A stretch of DNA of 64,000 bases from Vulpes vulpes (Eukaryota; Chordata; Mammalia; Carnivora; Canidae): positions 60,823,148-60,887,147 of the forward strand of contig NC_132781.1 of assembly GCF_048418805.1 (NCBI RefSeq), in the 5' to 3' direction. Positions 21,621 to 30,340 of the stretch are shown here, in pieces. Under the pieces are notes generated by a model that ran no database searches, had not been told where the DNA came from, and worked only from the letters and a program-made list of their open reading frames with translations. A program made the position numbers and the translations under genes. The number at the start of each line of letters is the position of its first letter. Position 1 is the first letter of the stretch.

Positions 21621-22072
21621 GAGCAAGGAAGGAGAGAAAAGTAACAGAGAAGAAATGAGACAAACAGAAAACAAACAGAAGATGGGAGACATAAAGCCAA
21701 ATATGTCAGCATTATATTAAATGTAAGCAGATTAAATACATCATTTGAAAGATAAGCATGAACACTTTGGGTAAAAAAAAATGAATAAAAACCAATATAT
21801 GCTGCTTAAAAGATAGACATGTCCCAATATAAGGATACGAAAATAAGGAGGAAAAGGTTGGAAAAAGTTAAATCATAAAATTTTAACTCAAAGTAAACTG
21901 GTATAGTTACATTAAGATCAGCAAAAGTAGAGTTTAAGGTTAAGAAAAAAAAAGCAATGCTGAAGATAAAGAGCTATTCATGGTGAGAAAAAATATGTCC
22001 AATTTATCAGGCAGATAGAAAAATTCTAAACTTGCATGCAAATAATAAGGTAGCCTCAAAATATATAAAGCA

Positions 22073-22216
22073 GGGATGCCTGGGTGGCTCAGTGGTTGAG
22101 TGTCCCCCTTTGGCTTAGGGCGTGATCCTGGAGTCCTGGGATCGAATCCCACATCGGGCTGTGTCTTCGCCTCTCTCTCTGTGTGTCTTTCATGAATAAA
22201 TAAATAAAATCTTTTT

Positions 22217-22220
<4 letters not shown>
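22073..22220 (+). mobile_element. SINEC with internal deletion
   Basis: The head and 3' tail are intact, but the segment from 'CCCTGCATGGAGCC' through 'CTTCTCCCTCTGCC' is missing between 'CATCGGGCT' and 'GTGTCTTCGCC'. Confidence 0.9.

Positions 22221-22259
<39 letters not shown>
22221..22259 (+). repeat. (TA)n microsatellite
   Basis: About 19 TA units directly after a SINEC tail. Confidence 0.95.
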
Positions 22260-22260
<1 letters not shown>

Positions 22261-22684
22261 CAGAATTCAAGAGAACTCAAAGGATAAATAGACAAATCCA
22301 CAATCCCTCTTTCAGTAATCAATAGCCCAAGCAAATAAAAAATGAGGGAAAACTTTAGATATCTACAGGAATATTAAAGAAATGATACTGCATTCTTTTT
22401 ATTGCATTCTATCAGGTGGTTCAGGATTTTCACTGGTCTCATTTCTGATAGCTTGATTAAGATGGTATCTACTAGGCTTCCCCACTGTAAAGTTACTCTT
22501 TTCCCACCTGTTATTCATGAGCATTTTGTGGGGAGGTACTTTGAAATATATAAATATCCAGCTTTTTATCAAACTTAATTTGCTCATTTATTTATTGACT
22601 CAGTGTAGACTCATGGATTCCGGTTTTACTCAGTAGGTTGTATCAATATGACCAATACTGGTTTATTACTGTCAATATTTTTCT

Positions 22685-22830
22685 ATTTTATTTAAATTCA
22701 ATTAATTAACATATAATGTATTATTCGTTTCAGAGGTAGAGTTCAGTGATTCATCAGTTTTATATAATACCCAGTGCTTGTTATATCACATCCCTCCTTA
22801 ACGTCCATCGCCCAGTTTTTTGATGCTCAG
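22685..22830 (-). mobile_element. Carnivore L1 3' fragment
   Basis: 'TTCAATTAATTAACATATAA', 'TTTCAGAGGTAGAGTTCAGT', 'ACCCAGTGCTTGTTATATCA' and 'CCCTCCTTAACGTCCATCGC' are the antisense 3' UTR of carnivore L1. Confidence 0.65.
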
Positions 22831-23021
22831 ATATTTTCAGATGTGGCCAGGGGGCACTCCTTTTGATTTGTCCCCCCATTCTTTGTATGCTTGCTTACTT
22901 TTGGGTGTAATATGACATTTCAGGCTCATTTTCTCTGCCCTGAAATCAGTCATTTCCCCCAAGAACTTTGATTCTTTTTAATGGAGAATGATATTTTTAA
23001 TTAGTTTATCTTATTTATTTG

Positions 23022-23101
23022 TTAGATTTTATTTATTTACTTGAGAGAGAGAGAGAGCATGGGGGGGGGCAGAGGGAGAGAGAGAAGCAGGCTCCCTGCT
23101 C
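23022..23101 (-). mobile_element. Partial SINEC (3' part only)
   Basis: 'AGATTTTATTTATTTACTTG', (GA)n and 'GAAGCAGGCTCCCTGCTC'; the tRNA-like head is absent, so 5'-truncated. Confidence 0.75.
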
Positions 23102-23296
23102 ATTCACAGCTATATCTGTTCAATATCTTTGTATAGATACGGACAGCCAAGAACTCTAATTTCTATCCAGCACCACAAGGTCATTTGAATTTTCTCCCTT
23201 TCCATATTCAAAATTCCTTTCTCCAATGGTGAGAAATCTGGCTTCCATTATTTTGTAATACCTTTGCTTCCCCTTATGTATTTGATCAATACCCGG

Positions 23297-23690
23297 ATAT
23301 TAGCTATCTGTTGTTGTATAACAAAATCTCCAAAAAAATTGTGACTTAAAACAACAAAAACCACTTCTTATTGCACTGCTCCTGTGGGTCAGGAATTTGG
23401 AAGCAGCTTAGCTGGGGTCTCGCATGACTTGTAATCAAGTGTCAGCCAGGCTGAAGTCTGGGGCTGGAGGATTTGTTTCTGAGATGGCTTACTCACCCCA
23501 CAATCCCTCTTTCAGTAATTGATAGAAGAAGCCGATAAAAAGTTAGTAAAAACTTCAAGTTGGTTTAGGCTGTTGGCAGGAGGGCTCAGGTTTAGTACCA
23601 CGCACACTTCTCCATAGGGCTGCTTGGGCACGGCAGCTGGCTCTTCCAGAACAAGTGATCCAAGGCTGAGCAAGGGAGACACAAGCATTT
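23297..23690 (+). mobile_element. Ancient interspersed repeat, family not resolved
   Basis: 'TAGCTATCTGTTGTTGTATA', 'TGACTTAAAACAACAAAAAC', 'GTGGGTCAGGAATTTGGAAG', 'CTTCTCCATAGGGCTGCTTG', 'AGTGATCCAAGGCTGAGCAA' match a common mammalian repeat whose name I cannot fix. A short L1 ORF2-like piece sits inside at about 23500-23560. Confidence 0.5.
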
Positions 23691-23869
23691 TTTTCCAGAG
23701 CAATGGGGGTTTAGGCCCCTCCCAGGCCTGGGTTCTCAGACCTCCTCCCCCAGATCTCCCATCCTTCTCTATCTTCCTCAGTGGAGCCAAAAGTGGGGAG
23801 AGCCCATACGCTCGTGATACCCAAAGGGTGTTGATGCTCATTTACTTTTTTGTTCCAAGTCATTCTTCC

Positions 23870-23990
23870 CACTAGATGATGAGCTCATGGGTCTGGGTCT
23901 GCATCTGGAGGGCCTGGCTGGGGTCAGCAGCACAATAGTAGATGCTCAGTAGGTATGAGTGGATGGGATGGATGACTGAATGCTCCAGCC
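23870..23990 (+). mobile_element. L2 3' end fragment
   Basis: 'CACTAGATGATGAGCTCATG', 'CAGCAGCACAATAGTAGATG', 'CTCAGTAGGTATGAG' match the forward L2 terminus. Confidence 0.4.
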
Positions 23991-24040
23991 TTGGGGTGGA
24001 AGTCAGGAGAGGGGTGTTCCGAGACCTTGACCTTTGGTAG

Positions 24041-24073
24041 ACTGCACCCACACCCCACACCCCACACCCCAGG
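24041..24073 (+). repeat. (CACACCC)n short tandem repeat
   Basis: Four or so CACACCC/CACCCCA units. Confidence 0.8.
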
Positions 24074-24283
24074 TGGAAAGAATTCAAACCTCAGTAAATG
24101 TCTGTCTCTCTCTCAGCTTTGATCACCTTTTAAGGGGGTAGCCAGAACTGCCTCTCAAAGTTGTGAGGGTTAGCAGGCAGTTCTGCTGGAGCAGAAAAGG
24201 GTGGGGGTGAGTATGGGCCCTGTGTGGAACAGCATACTCCCTGGGGTCAGGTTCTGGAGGTGGGGGTCTAAGGACCCAGAGAA

Positions 24284-24306
24284 GGGTGGGGAGGGGGTGG
24301 GAAGGG
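24284..24306 (+). other. Potential G-quadruplex
   Basis: GGG-T-GGGG-A-GGGGG-T-GGG-AA-GGG: five G runs with 1-2 nt loops. Folding not tested. Confidence 0.6.
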
Positions 24307-24485
24307 ATGGAAGTAGACTCCCTCTCCAGCTGAGGGAGCCTTGGCCATGGAGCCAAAGAAGCCCTTTGAAGCATCCTTGCAGAATCTTTTGGGGAGGAAA
24401 GTAGAGGGTTGCTATGGAAACCATCCCACAACAACCCACTCCACTTGGAGCTCAAGGAGTTTCCCTGAATAAGAATTGTCATCTT

Positions 24486-24604
24486 GGGGCGCCTGGCTGG
24501 CTCAGACAGTAGAGCATGCAACTCTTGATCCCGGGGTCTTAAGTCCAAGCCTCATGTTGAATGTACAGCATACTTAAGAAAAAGAAAAAGAAAAGAAAAA
24601 AGAA
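24486..24604 (+). mobile_element. Short older carnivore SINE (SINEC_c-like)
   Basis: 'GGGGCGCCTGGCTGGCTCAG', 'GCATGCAACTCTTGATCCCG', 'CTTAAGAAAAAGAAAAAGAA': tRNA-like body and A-rich tail without the CT tract. Confidence 0.75.
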
Positions 24605-24862
24605 GAGACTTCTCATTTTTTTTAGGATGCTGCTTCTTACACACATCTGTACCCCAACAGTGTGTGTGCCGGCTGTTGTGTTTGCATGTTTGCTCTGTCC
24701 ATCTGTGTGGCTCCTCACTACACACATTACTTCAGTAAGCAGGGCTCTTTCTTCTCTGGGCCTTTGCACAATGCCATTCCTCTGCCTGGAAGATGCTTTC
24801 CCTCCCCCCAGCCTCATCTTTAACTGGTGCTCTCTTGCTCGCTCATTAAGAATAGGTGAGGG

Positions 24863-25102
24863 GGAATAAAGGGGAAAGGAGAGAAAATGAGTGAACATAT
24901 CAGTGAGGGTGACAGAACATGAGAGACACCTAACTCTGGGAAACAAACAAGGGGTAGTGGAAGGGGAAGTGGGTGGGGGGTTGGGATGACTGGGTGATAG
25001 GCACTGAGGGGGGTACTTGGCGGGATGAGCACTGGATGTTATGCTGTATGTTGGCAAATTGAACTCCAATAAGAATAATAAAAAATAAAAAATAAAAAAT
25101 AA
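24863..25102 (+). mobile_element. 5'-truncated canine L1 3' UTR
   Basis: Canine L1 end: 'ACCTAACTCTGGGAAACAAA', G-rich 'AAGTGGGTGGGGGGTTGGG', 'GATGAGCACTGGATGTTATG', 'GTTGGCAAATTGAACTCCAA', then an AATAAAA-type tail. The target duplication AAGAATAGGTGA(G/A)GGG lies at 24848-24863 and, beyond the SINE, at 25315-25330. Confidence 0.85.
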
Positions 25103-25314
25103 GGGCAGCCTGGGTGGCTCAGCAGTTTAGCGCCGCCTTCAGCCCAGGGCATGATCCTGGAGACCTGGGATCAAGTCCCACGTCCGGCTCCCTGCATGGA
25201 GCCTGCTTCTCCCTCTATCTGTGTCTCTGCCTCTCTCTCTCTCTCTCTCTGTCTCTCTGTCCCTCATAAATAAATAAAAATATTTTTTTAATAAAATAAA
25301 ATAAAATAAAATAA
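25103..25314 (+). mobile_element. SINEC inserted in the L1 tail
   Basis: 'GGGCAGCCTGGGTGGCTCAG', 'GGGATCAAGTCCCACGTCCG', 'TGCTTCTCCCTCTATCTGTG', (CT)n and (AATAA)n. It starts inside the AT-rich L1 poly(A), within the L1's target duplication. Confidence 0.93.
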
Positions 25315-25589
25315 AAGAATAGGTGAAGGGATCTCCTCCTTTGGGAGGCCTTCACTGACCCCCTCTCCCTTCTGGTGCTCCCACAACCCCCACCCTGGGT
25401 TTCCTTCTCCCCTGGCCCTGGTCATACTCTGGTTCTGATGTCCATGAGTTCCTCAACTGTAGGGCTGGACCCAGAAAGCACTCGCTGGATGAGTGAAGGA
25501 AGGAGTGAACGGGCGCATAAACAGTCACTTCTGGAAGGGTCTGGAACACTGGTGCATCCTCCCTGCTCAGCTCAAAAAAGCAGATGGCT

Positions 25590-25704
25590 GGGCGCCTGGC
25601 TGGCTCAGGGGGTGCAGCCTGCGACCCTTGAGCTTGGGGTCCCCAGTTTAACAATCTCTACATTGGGTGTAGAGAATGTTTAAATATAAAATTAAAAAAA
25701 AAAA
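25590..25704 (+). mobile_element. Short older carnivore SINE
   Basis: 'TGGGCGCCTGGCTGGCTCAG', 'ACCCTTGAGCTTGGGGTCCC', 'CTACATTGGGTGTAGAGAAT' and an A-rich end. Confidence 0.75.
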
Positions 25705-25710
25705 TTGTCA

Positions 25711-25818
25711 GGGCCCCTGGCGGGCTCAAAACAGTAGAGCAAGGGACTCCGTCTCAGGGTCATGAGTCCGAGGCCCACGCGGGCAGGAAGCCCACTCAGA
25801 ATCAAGACAAACAAAACC
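25711..25818 (+). mobile_element. Short older carnivore SINE, tandem neighbour
   Basis: 'GGGCCCCTGGCGGGCTCAAA', 'GGACTCCGTCTCAGGGTCAT', ending in 'AGACAAACAAAACC'. It begins six bases after the preceding SINE's tail. Confidence 0.65.
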
Positions 25819-25939
25819 TGTCATCAGAGCTGACGCTCTCTTGGAGACAGACCGCGAGCCAGCAGCATGGACACCAGCCACGAGCTTGTTAGACATGCAG
25901 CTTCCCAGGCCCCACCCCGACACCCGCATCCAGACTCCG

Positions 25940-26260
25940 CCTCTTAGGGTGACTCCCAGGGGTTCACACGCCCCTTAGCTGGAGGAGAAGCGTGGTCGGG
26001 AACCCCGCGGCCCGTCGCAGACCAGGAGGGGCCTGCAAGGCAGCGCTGGGACTTTGGGCCGCACCGACTCACCTCTGCCCCCCCACCTGCCCACCCACCT
26101 TGCGCATCCCCGGCCGCTGCGGGGCGGCTGCGGCCCCCCCTTCCCTCTGGCCCCGCGAGGGCTTTGCGAGGGGCGCGTGCGCCCCCTAGTGGGAGCCCCC
26201 ACGCGGCCCAGGAGGCTTGAAGCGGAGGACACGGGCGGGCGGACAGTGAATGGGCGCCGG
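25940..26260. promoter_or_regulatory. CpG island, intragenic
   Basis: By eye about 29 CpG in 280 bp (25981-26260), with stretches such as CCGCGGCCCGTCGCAG. Includes the CTCF core at 26178-26192. No MSAGG-type DAB2IP long-isoform first exon is encoded on the minus strand here, so promoter use is unproven. Confidence 0.65.
26178..26192 (-). promoter_or_regulatory. Consensus CTCF core
   Basis: Minus strand CCACTAGGGGGCGCA fits every position of CCASYAGRKGGCRS, within a CpG island. Confidence 0.65.
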
Positions 26261-26431
26261 CCTCTTTGCTAAGTACAGATTTTTTTTACTTAAAGATCGT
26301 TTTTTGATTTACCATTTTAACCATTTAAAAATGTACGATACAGAGGCACTGAGTATATTCACAGTGTTGCACAGCCGTCGCCACTGCCCATCTCCAGAAC
26401 TTCTCACCATCTCAATCAAGAACTCTGTACT

Positions 26432-26623
26432 GGGACGCCTGCGCGGCTCAGCGGTCGGCGCCTGCCCTCGGCCCAGGGCGCGGTCCTGGAGTCCCGGGAT
26501 CGAGTCCCACACGGGGCTCCCTGCGTGGAGCCTGCTTCTCCCTCTGCCTGTGTGTGTGTCGTGAATAAATAAATAAAATCTTTTTTAAAAAAGTGCTTAA
26601 GTAAATAAAATATTTTTTAAAAA
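26432..26623 (+). mobile_element. SINEC with 11-bp target duplication
   Basis: CpG-rich head 'GGGACGCCTGCGCGGCTCAG', 'GGGATCGAGTCCCACACGGG'. AACTCTGTACT flanks it (26421-26431, 26624-26634). The tail includes a second AATAAAATATTTTTTA block. Confidence 0.93.
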
Positions 26624-26913
26624 AACTCTGTACTCCTTCCATGGTAACTCCCCACGGCTCTCTCTCCCCTCTGCCCCCAGGAATCTCTGCTCTACATTCA
26701 GTCTTAATGAACTTGCTTATTCTAAGGACACAATGTTGTCCTCTTGTGTCAGGTTAGCAGCAGGGTTCTAAGGTTCACTCATGTGGTCATGTATCCAAAT
26801 TTTATTTCATGTTAATTAAGGCTAAATAATATCCCTTTGCACAGACAAGCTGCATTTGGACTATGCATTCATCCACTGGGGGACACCTGGGTTATTTCCA
26901 ACTTCTGGCTATT

Positions 26914-27078
26914 TTTTTTTTTTTTTTTATGATAGTCACAGAGAGAGAGAGAGAGAGGCAGAGAGAGAAGCAGGCTCCATGCACCGGGAGCCCGACGTGG
27001 GATTCGATCCCGGGTCTCCAGGATCGCGCCCTGGGCCAAAGGCAGGCGCCAAACCGCTGCACCACCCAGGGATCCCCT
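26914..27078 (-). mobile_element. Young SINEC_Cf with perfect 15-bp target duplication
   Basis: Very close to the young form: 'TGATAGTCACAGAGAGAGAG', 'CACCGGGAGCCCGACGTGGG', 'CGCGCCCTGGGCCAAAGGCA', 'CCACCCAGGGATCCC'. The poly(T) is 17 nt and pure. CAACTTCTGGCTATT flanks it (26899-26913, 27079-27093). Confidence 0.96.
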
Positions 27079-27304
27079 CAACTTCTGGCTATTATGAAAA
27101 ATGCTACTATGAACATTGGTGTCCAGATATCTGTCCCTGTTTGCAATTCTTTGGGATATATCCCTCTGAGTGGAATTTCTGGGTCATATGGTGACTCTCT
27201 TTACCTTTGTGAGGAACCACCAGACTGGTTTCCACAGCAGCTTGGGCTAAGTATTCTTCACACCTCATTTCATGGAGCTCTGGCACACCTCCCCGGGGCC
27301 TGGC

Positions 27305-27420
27305 CCTGCCACCGGCCCTGGTTCACAAGGGAGGACACTGAGATTCAGACACGTGAGGTAGAGGCTCCCATGTCCCTCAGCTAATAAGTGAGCTGTGATG
27401 AAAACCCAGATTGGATTGGG
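27305..27420 (-). mobile_element. MIR fragment
   Basis: 'TTCACAAGGGAGGACACTGA', 'TCAGCTAATAAGTGAGCTGT', 'ATGAAAACCCAGATTGG' match reverse MIR. Confidence 0.5.
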
Positions 27421-28639
27421 CATGATGCTCCATGAAGTGGCTCACAGGGAGGCTGTCCCAGAGAACATCAGTCATCTTCACTCTGTCTTCTTCCCCTAGG
27501 ACCCCCACCCACCCACCCTGGAACCCCCCACCCCAGCCCAAGAGAAACTCATTTCCATTTAGCCCCAAAGTTGTGTTTTTCCTGAGCAATTGGTTTGTCT
27601 CCATGCATGGACTTTGAGATTGAGTGAGTGGCTATGACAGACTCCCTTTGTGCCACGTGCTAGAAGCTTAGAACCAGGGGGTGGTCCTCCACAGCAAGAG
27701 TATAGCGGTGGGGGAACCCAGATCCCTCACAGCAAAAGAACTTCACGCCATGTAGCTTGAGAGGGAAAAACTCAACTAACAGAAATCTCTTTAACACTTA
27801 TTCTTTCAAAACAATACTCCCCTTGTTAATTTTTTTAAGAACACTGCCTTTTCAAATATATGTCTGGATCTTTTTCACGTGAATATCTTATTTTGTTTAC
27901 CGTAACTCTCCTTGTTTTCAAAATGTATCACTTTTCAAATCCTACATTATAAGGGCCTCTCTCCCTTCTGCATCCCAATAGGATTTCTGGAAAGAGGTGG
28001 TGAATGTGTATGTGTGTTCATTCTGTGCATGAAATTGTATACTGTACCCTGGTGTAAAGAACCTATAAATGGATGGGATAAGAACAAAGATGAGTTATCA
28101 CCTGGCCATGGCTGGTGGATGCTTCCCGCATTTCTCTGTCTCCAACAGATGACGAAAGCCACCTTCCAATTTTCTGAGCCTGTGATCTTATTTCCAGAAC
28201 AGTAGATCCTTATGGTCTGTATTTTAACTTCATCCCTGCCTCCTCCGTGTTCCCATTCTTGTGTTTCATTCTTCTTTCCCACACCCTGATTTTCTGCTCT
28301 GGTAGTGCATTAATGCATCCTTGGAAATTGCCCGAGATCTTTTCTGCCCCAAGGCAGAAAGCAAATCCAGCAAGCCGGCCTTCCTCCTAAGGGGCTGCTC
28401 CTGGGCCGGGCTCCTTGCTCTTCTGGCACTAGCCAGAAGGTGGCACTAGGATGCTCCCAAACGTCATACCAGTGCCAGGGCCCCAGTGACCCCAGGTATT
28501 GAGTAGACCCTGGTGGCCTTGGAAAGGGGCTGTTAGAGGGAAGAGGCTGGGCCAGAAGACAGCTGAGAAACAGCAGCATCAATTGGCATCCTGCAGGCTG
28601 GGATGCTCTTCCAGGTCAATGTCAGGAGTGATGGAAAGA
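27421..28639. other. Unique sequence; CTCF-like site at 28433-28445
   Basis: No repeat or exon recognised, and free of SINEC. The CTCF-like CCAGAAGGTGGCA (28433-28445, plus) differs from the core at one weakly constrained base. Relatively AT-rich and repeat-free at 27700-28320, so a candidate conserved block. Confidence 0.35.
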
Positions 28640-28700
28640 AGGAATAGATGGGATGTGCTCAGTGTCTGGCACACAGTAGATCCTCAGGAAGTGTTCATGA
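28640..28700 (+). mobile_element. MIR/L2 3' end fragment
   Basis: 'CTCAGTGTCTGGCACACAGT', 'AGATCCTCAGGAAGTGTTCA'. Confidence 0.4.
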
Positions 28701-29034
28701 GGTCCTGGAGGAATGGGTAGCTTTGCTCCTTAGAGGACCAGTGTCTGGGGCCCAACCCCGGGACCATGCCACCACCCCGTATTTGTCCCTTGGTGATGGG
28801 AGGCCCTCTCTCCCTGAGACAGACCCTCCCTTCCACGGTGAAATTCAGGGGATGGAGAGAGGTGGTAAGAACAGCAGCAGCTTGCCCCACCTCCCCTTGT
28901 CCTCCTGCTTCTTCTCCCAGAAGAGGAAACCAGCGGGAGGGGCGCCTTGTCGGCAGCCGGGCATCCCCAGCAATGAGCCTCAAGGGAAAGAACTGATAGA
29001 ATTTGAAAACTTAAGTTTACAACCACTGCTCCGG
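28701..29034. other. Unassigned intronic sequence
   Basis: No gene or repeat recognised. Confidence 0.3.
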
Positions 29035-29240
29035 TTAAAAGCCTGGACTTCGGGGTCCATCAGAGCTCAAAGAGGAGCTGGCTTCTGGATGTTGCTGCTT
29101 GGGGACTTTCTGACCTGGGGCAAATACCTACCCACCCTCCACCCCCAGCCTCAGTTTCCTCATCTGTAAAACAGAGAGAAGAATCACTGTATTGATTCCA
29201 TGAATGAATGTGAGTAGGGTGCTCAGCCTGGCACCTGAGC
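29035..29240 (+). mobile_element. MIR SINE
   Basis: 'AAAAGCCTGGACTTCGGGGT', 'ACTTTCTGACCTGGGGCAAA', 'CAGCCTCAGTTTCCTCATCT', 'GTAAAACAGAGAGAAGAATC' in MIR order. Confidence 0.65.
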
Positions 29241-29289
29241 TCCTGTCCCAATCAATGCTGCCTAACACTGTGGCTACCTTTCGAGGAGT

Positions 29290-29400
29290 GACCTGGGACA
29301 AGCCCTTTGGTCCAGGGGAGCCCCAGTTTCCCTATTTGAAAAATGGGGCTACAGGTAACTCCTTCCCTGGCTTGTTGGGAGAATGAAGGGAGCCAAAATG
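29290..29400 (+). mobile_element. Second MIR fragment
   Basis: 'GACCTGGGACAAGCCCTTTG', 'CCAGTTTCCCTATTTGAAAA', 'ATGGGGCTACAGGTAACTCC'. Confidence 0.55.
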
Positions 29401-29534
29401 TGTCTGCCCTCTGGATAGAGACCAGGACCCAGAAGATACCCTGTCACTGTGGCTGGACTGGGAACCTAAGAATGAATTGGGCATTGAAGAAAGTACTCTT
29501 TCTAACTCTTAGTAAATGTCCCCTCTAAGTGTGT

Positions 29535-29690
29535 GCCCTATGCTTGAATGCTTCCAGTGATGGAAGGCTCACCACTTCTGAGGAAGCTCTGCCTCTTTGA
29601 TCTCTGTTAAGCTCTGGCCATGACAATGCCCTTCTTTTGGTAGGGCTGGGATTTATCACCCAGTCATCTTCTAGCCAAGAGTTGAATGTA
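29535..29690 (-). mobile_element. Possible L3/CR1 fragment
   Basis: 'TTCCAGTGATGGAAGGCTCA', 'CCACTTCTGAGGAAGCTCTG' resemble antisense mammalian CR1/L3. Confidence 0.4.
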
Positions 29691-30067
29691 TTCCAAACCT
29701 TGATCTCTGGGGGCCATCACTAACCCCTCACTTCCCTTCCCCATGACTTCTGCTAAATGGATTAGTCCCCCAGCCTTTGCAAAATTAGATTCTGGATCTG
29801 GCAAGCAAGCGAATGGGTGAGATACAGCTGAAGCATTCCTGTGGCTTGGAGGGCAGTTAACTGCTTCCATGCCAGGCCTGGGGTTGTCCTGCAGAGCTGG
29901 TGGCCAGTGTGAGAGGCTGATTCTGCTGGGACTGGGGACATCCACAATACACATCATGTTCACGGAGCCATTGTACATGTTGCCATGGCTGTTGGATGCC
30001 CAGGGTAGCACCCCCTGCGGATGGGGAAACGTACTCAGGGCAAGTGGCCAAACTGGAGGCTCTGTCT
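29691..30067. other. Unassigned sequence
   Basis: No gene seen. GTTGCCATGGC at 29979-29989 is an RFX half-site. Confidence 0.3.
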
Positions 30068-30340
30068 GTAGATGAGTTTATTTAAGTCAAATGTTTTCTG
30101 AGCCCTGACTCTATGCCAGGCCCTGAGCTGGGTGCTAGGGATCCTACAGAGCACAAGACAAAGATGATTTTGTGCTCAGCTAATGTAAGTAAATACAGAG
30201 AGACAGAGAGGGAAATAATTTATCCTCCCTGGGAGCTGGAAAGATGCCTTCACCCACCCATCTGTCTGTCTGTCTGTCTATCCATCCATTCACTCATCCC
30301 ATACATATGTACTGAGTGCCTAGAACTAGGGGTTACCCAG
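30068..30340 (-). mobile_element. L2 3' fragment(s)
   Basis: 'TTTTCTGAGCCCTGACTCTA', 'TGCCAGGCCCTGAGCTGGGT', and again from 30280 'ATTCACTCATCCCATACATA', 'TGTACTGAGTGCCTAGAACT': reverse L2 3' ends. A (TCTG)n patch lies near 30261-30276. Confidence 0.5.

Larger units (their letters stand above)
21640..22362 (+). mobile_element. L1 ORF2 fragment (endonuclease region)
   Basis: Forward decayed L1 ORF2 DNA: 'TTAAATGTAAGCAGATTAAA', 'ATATGCTGCTTAAAAGATAG', 'GTAGCCTCAAAATATATAAA', 'GATAAATAGACAAATCCACA'. Frameshifts and stops throughout. A SINEC and a TA repeat interrupt it at 22073-22260. Confidence 0.6.
22384..23296. mobile_element. Old L1 (L1M) segment with later insertions
   Basis: 'AAGATGGTATCTACTAGGCT', 'CCCACTGTAAAGTTACTCTT', 'GTGGGGAGGTACTTTGAAAT', then 'CATTTCAGGCTCATTTTCTC', 'AATGGAGAATGATATTTTTA' are a contiguous old L1 sequence split by a carnivore L1 fragment and a partial SINEC. 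Confidence 0.5.
24715..25510 (+). mobile_element. L2 LINE split by an L1/SINE composite insertion
   Basis: Left part: 'CTCTGGGCCTTTGCACAATG', 'CATTCCTCTGCCTGGAAGAT'. Right part (from 25315): 'CTTTGGGAGGCCTTCACTGA', 'GACCCAGAAAGCACTCGCTG'. Both are forward L2 in the right order, separated by 24863-25314. Confidence 0.6.
26300..27235 (-). mobile_element. Old L1 3' end with two SINE insertions
   Basis: Antisense L1: 'TTTACCATTTTAACCATTTA', 'TCACAGTGTTGCACAGCCGT', 'GGCTAAATAATATCCCTTTG', 'CATTCATCCACTGGGGGACA', 'GAGTGGAATTTCTGGGTCAT', 'GGTTTCCACAGCAGC' in order. SINECs sit at 26432 and 26914. Confidence 0.7.
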
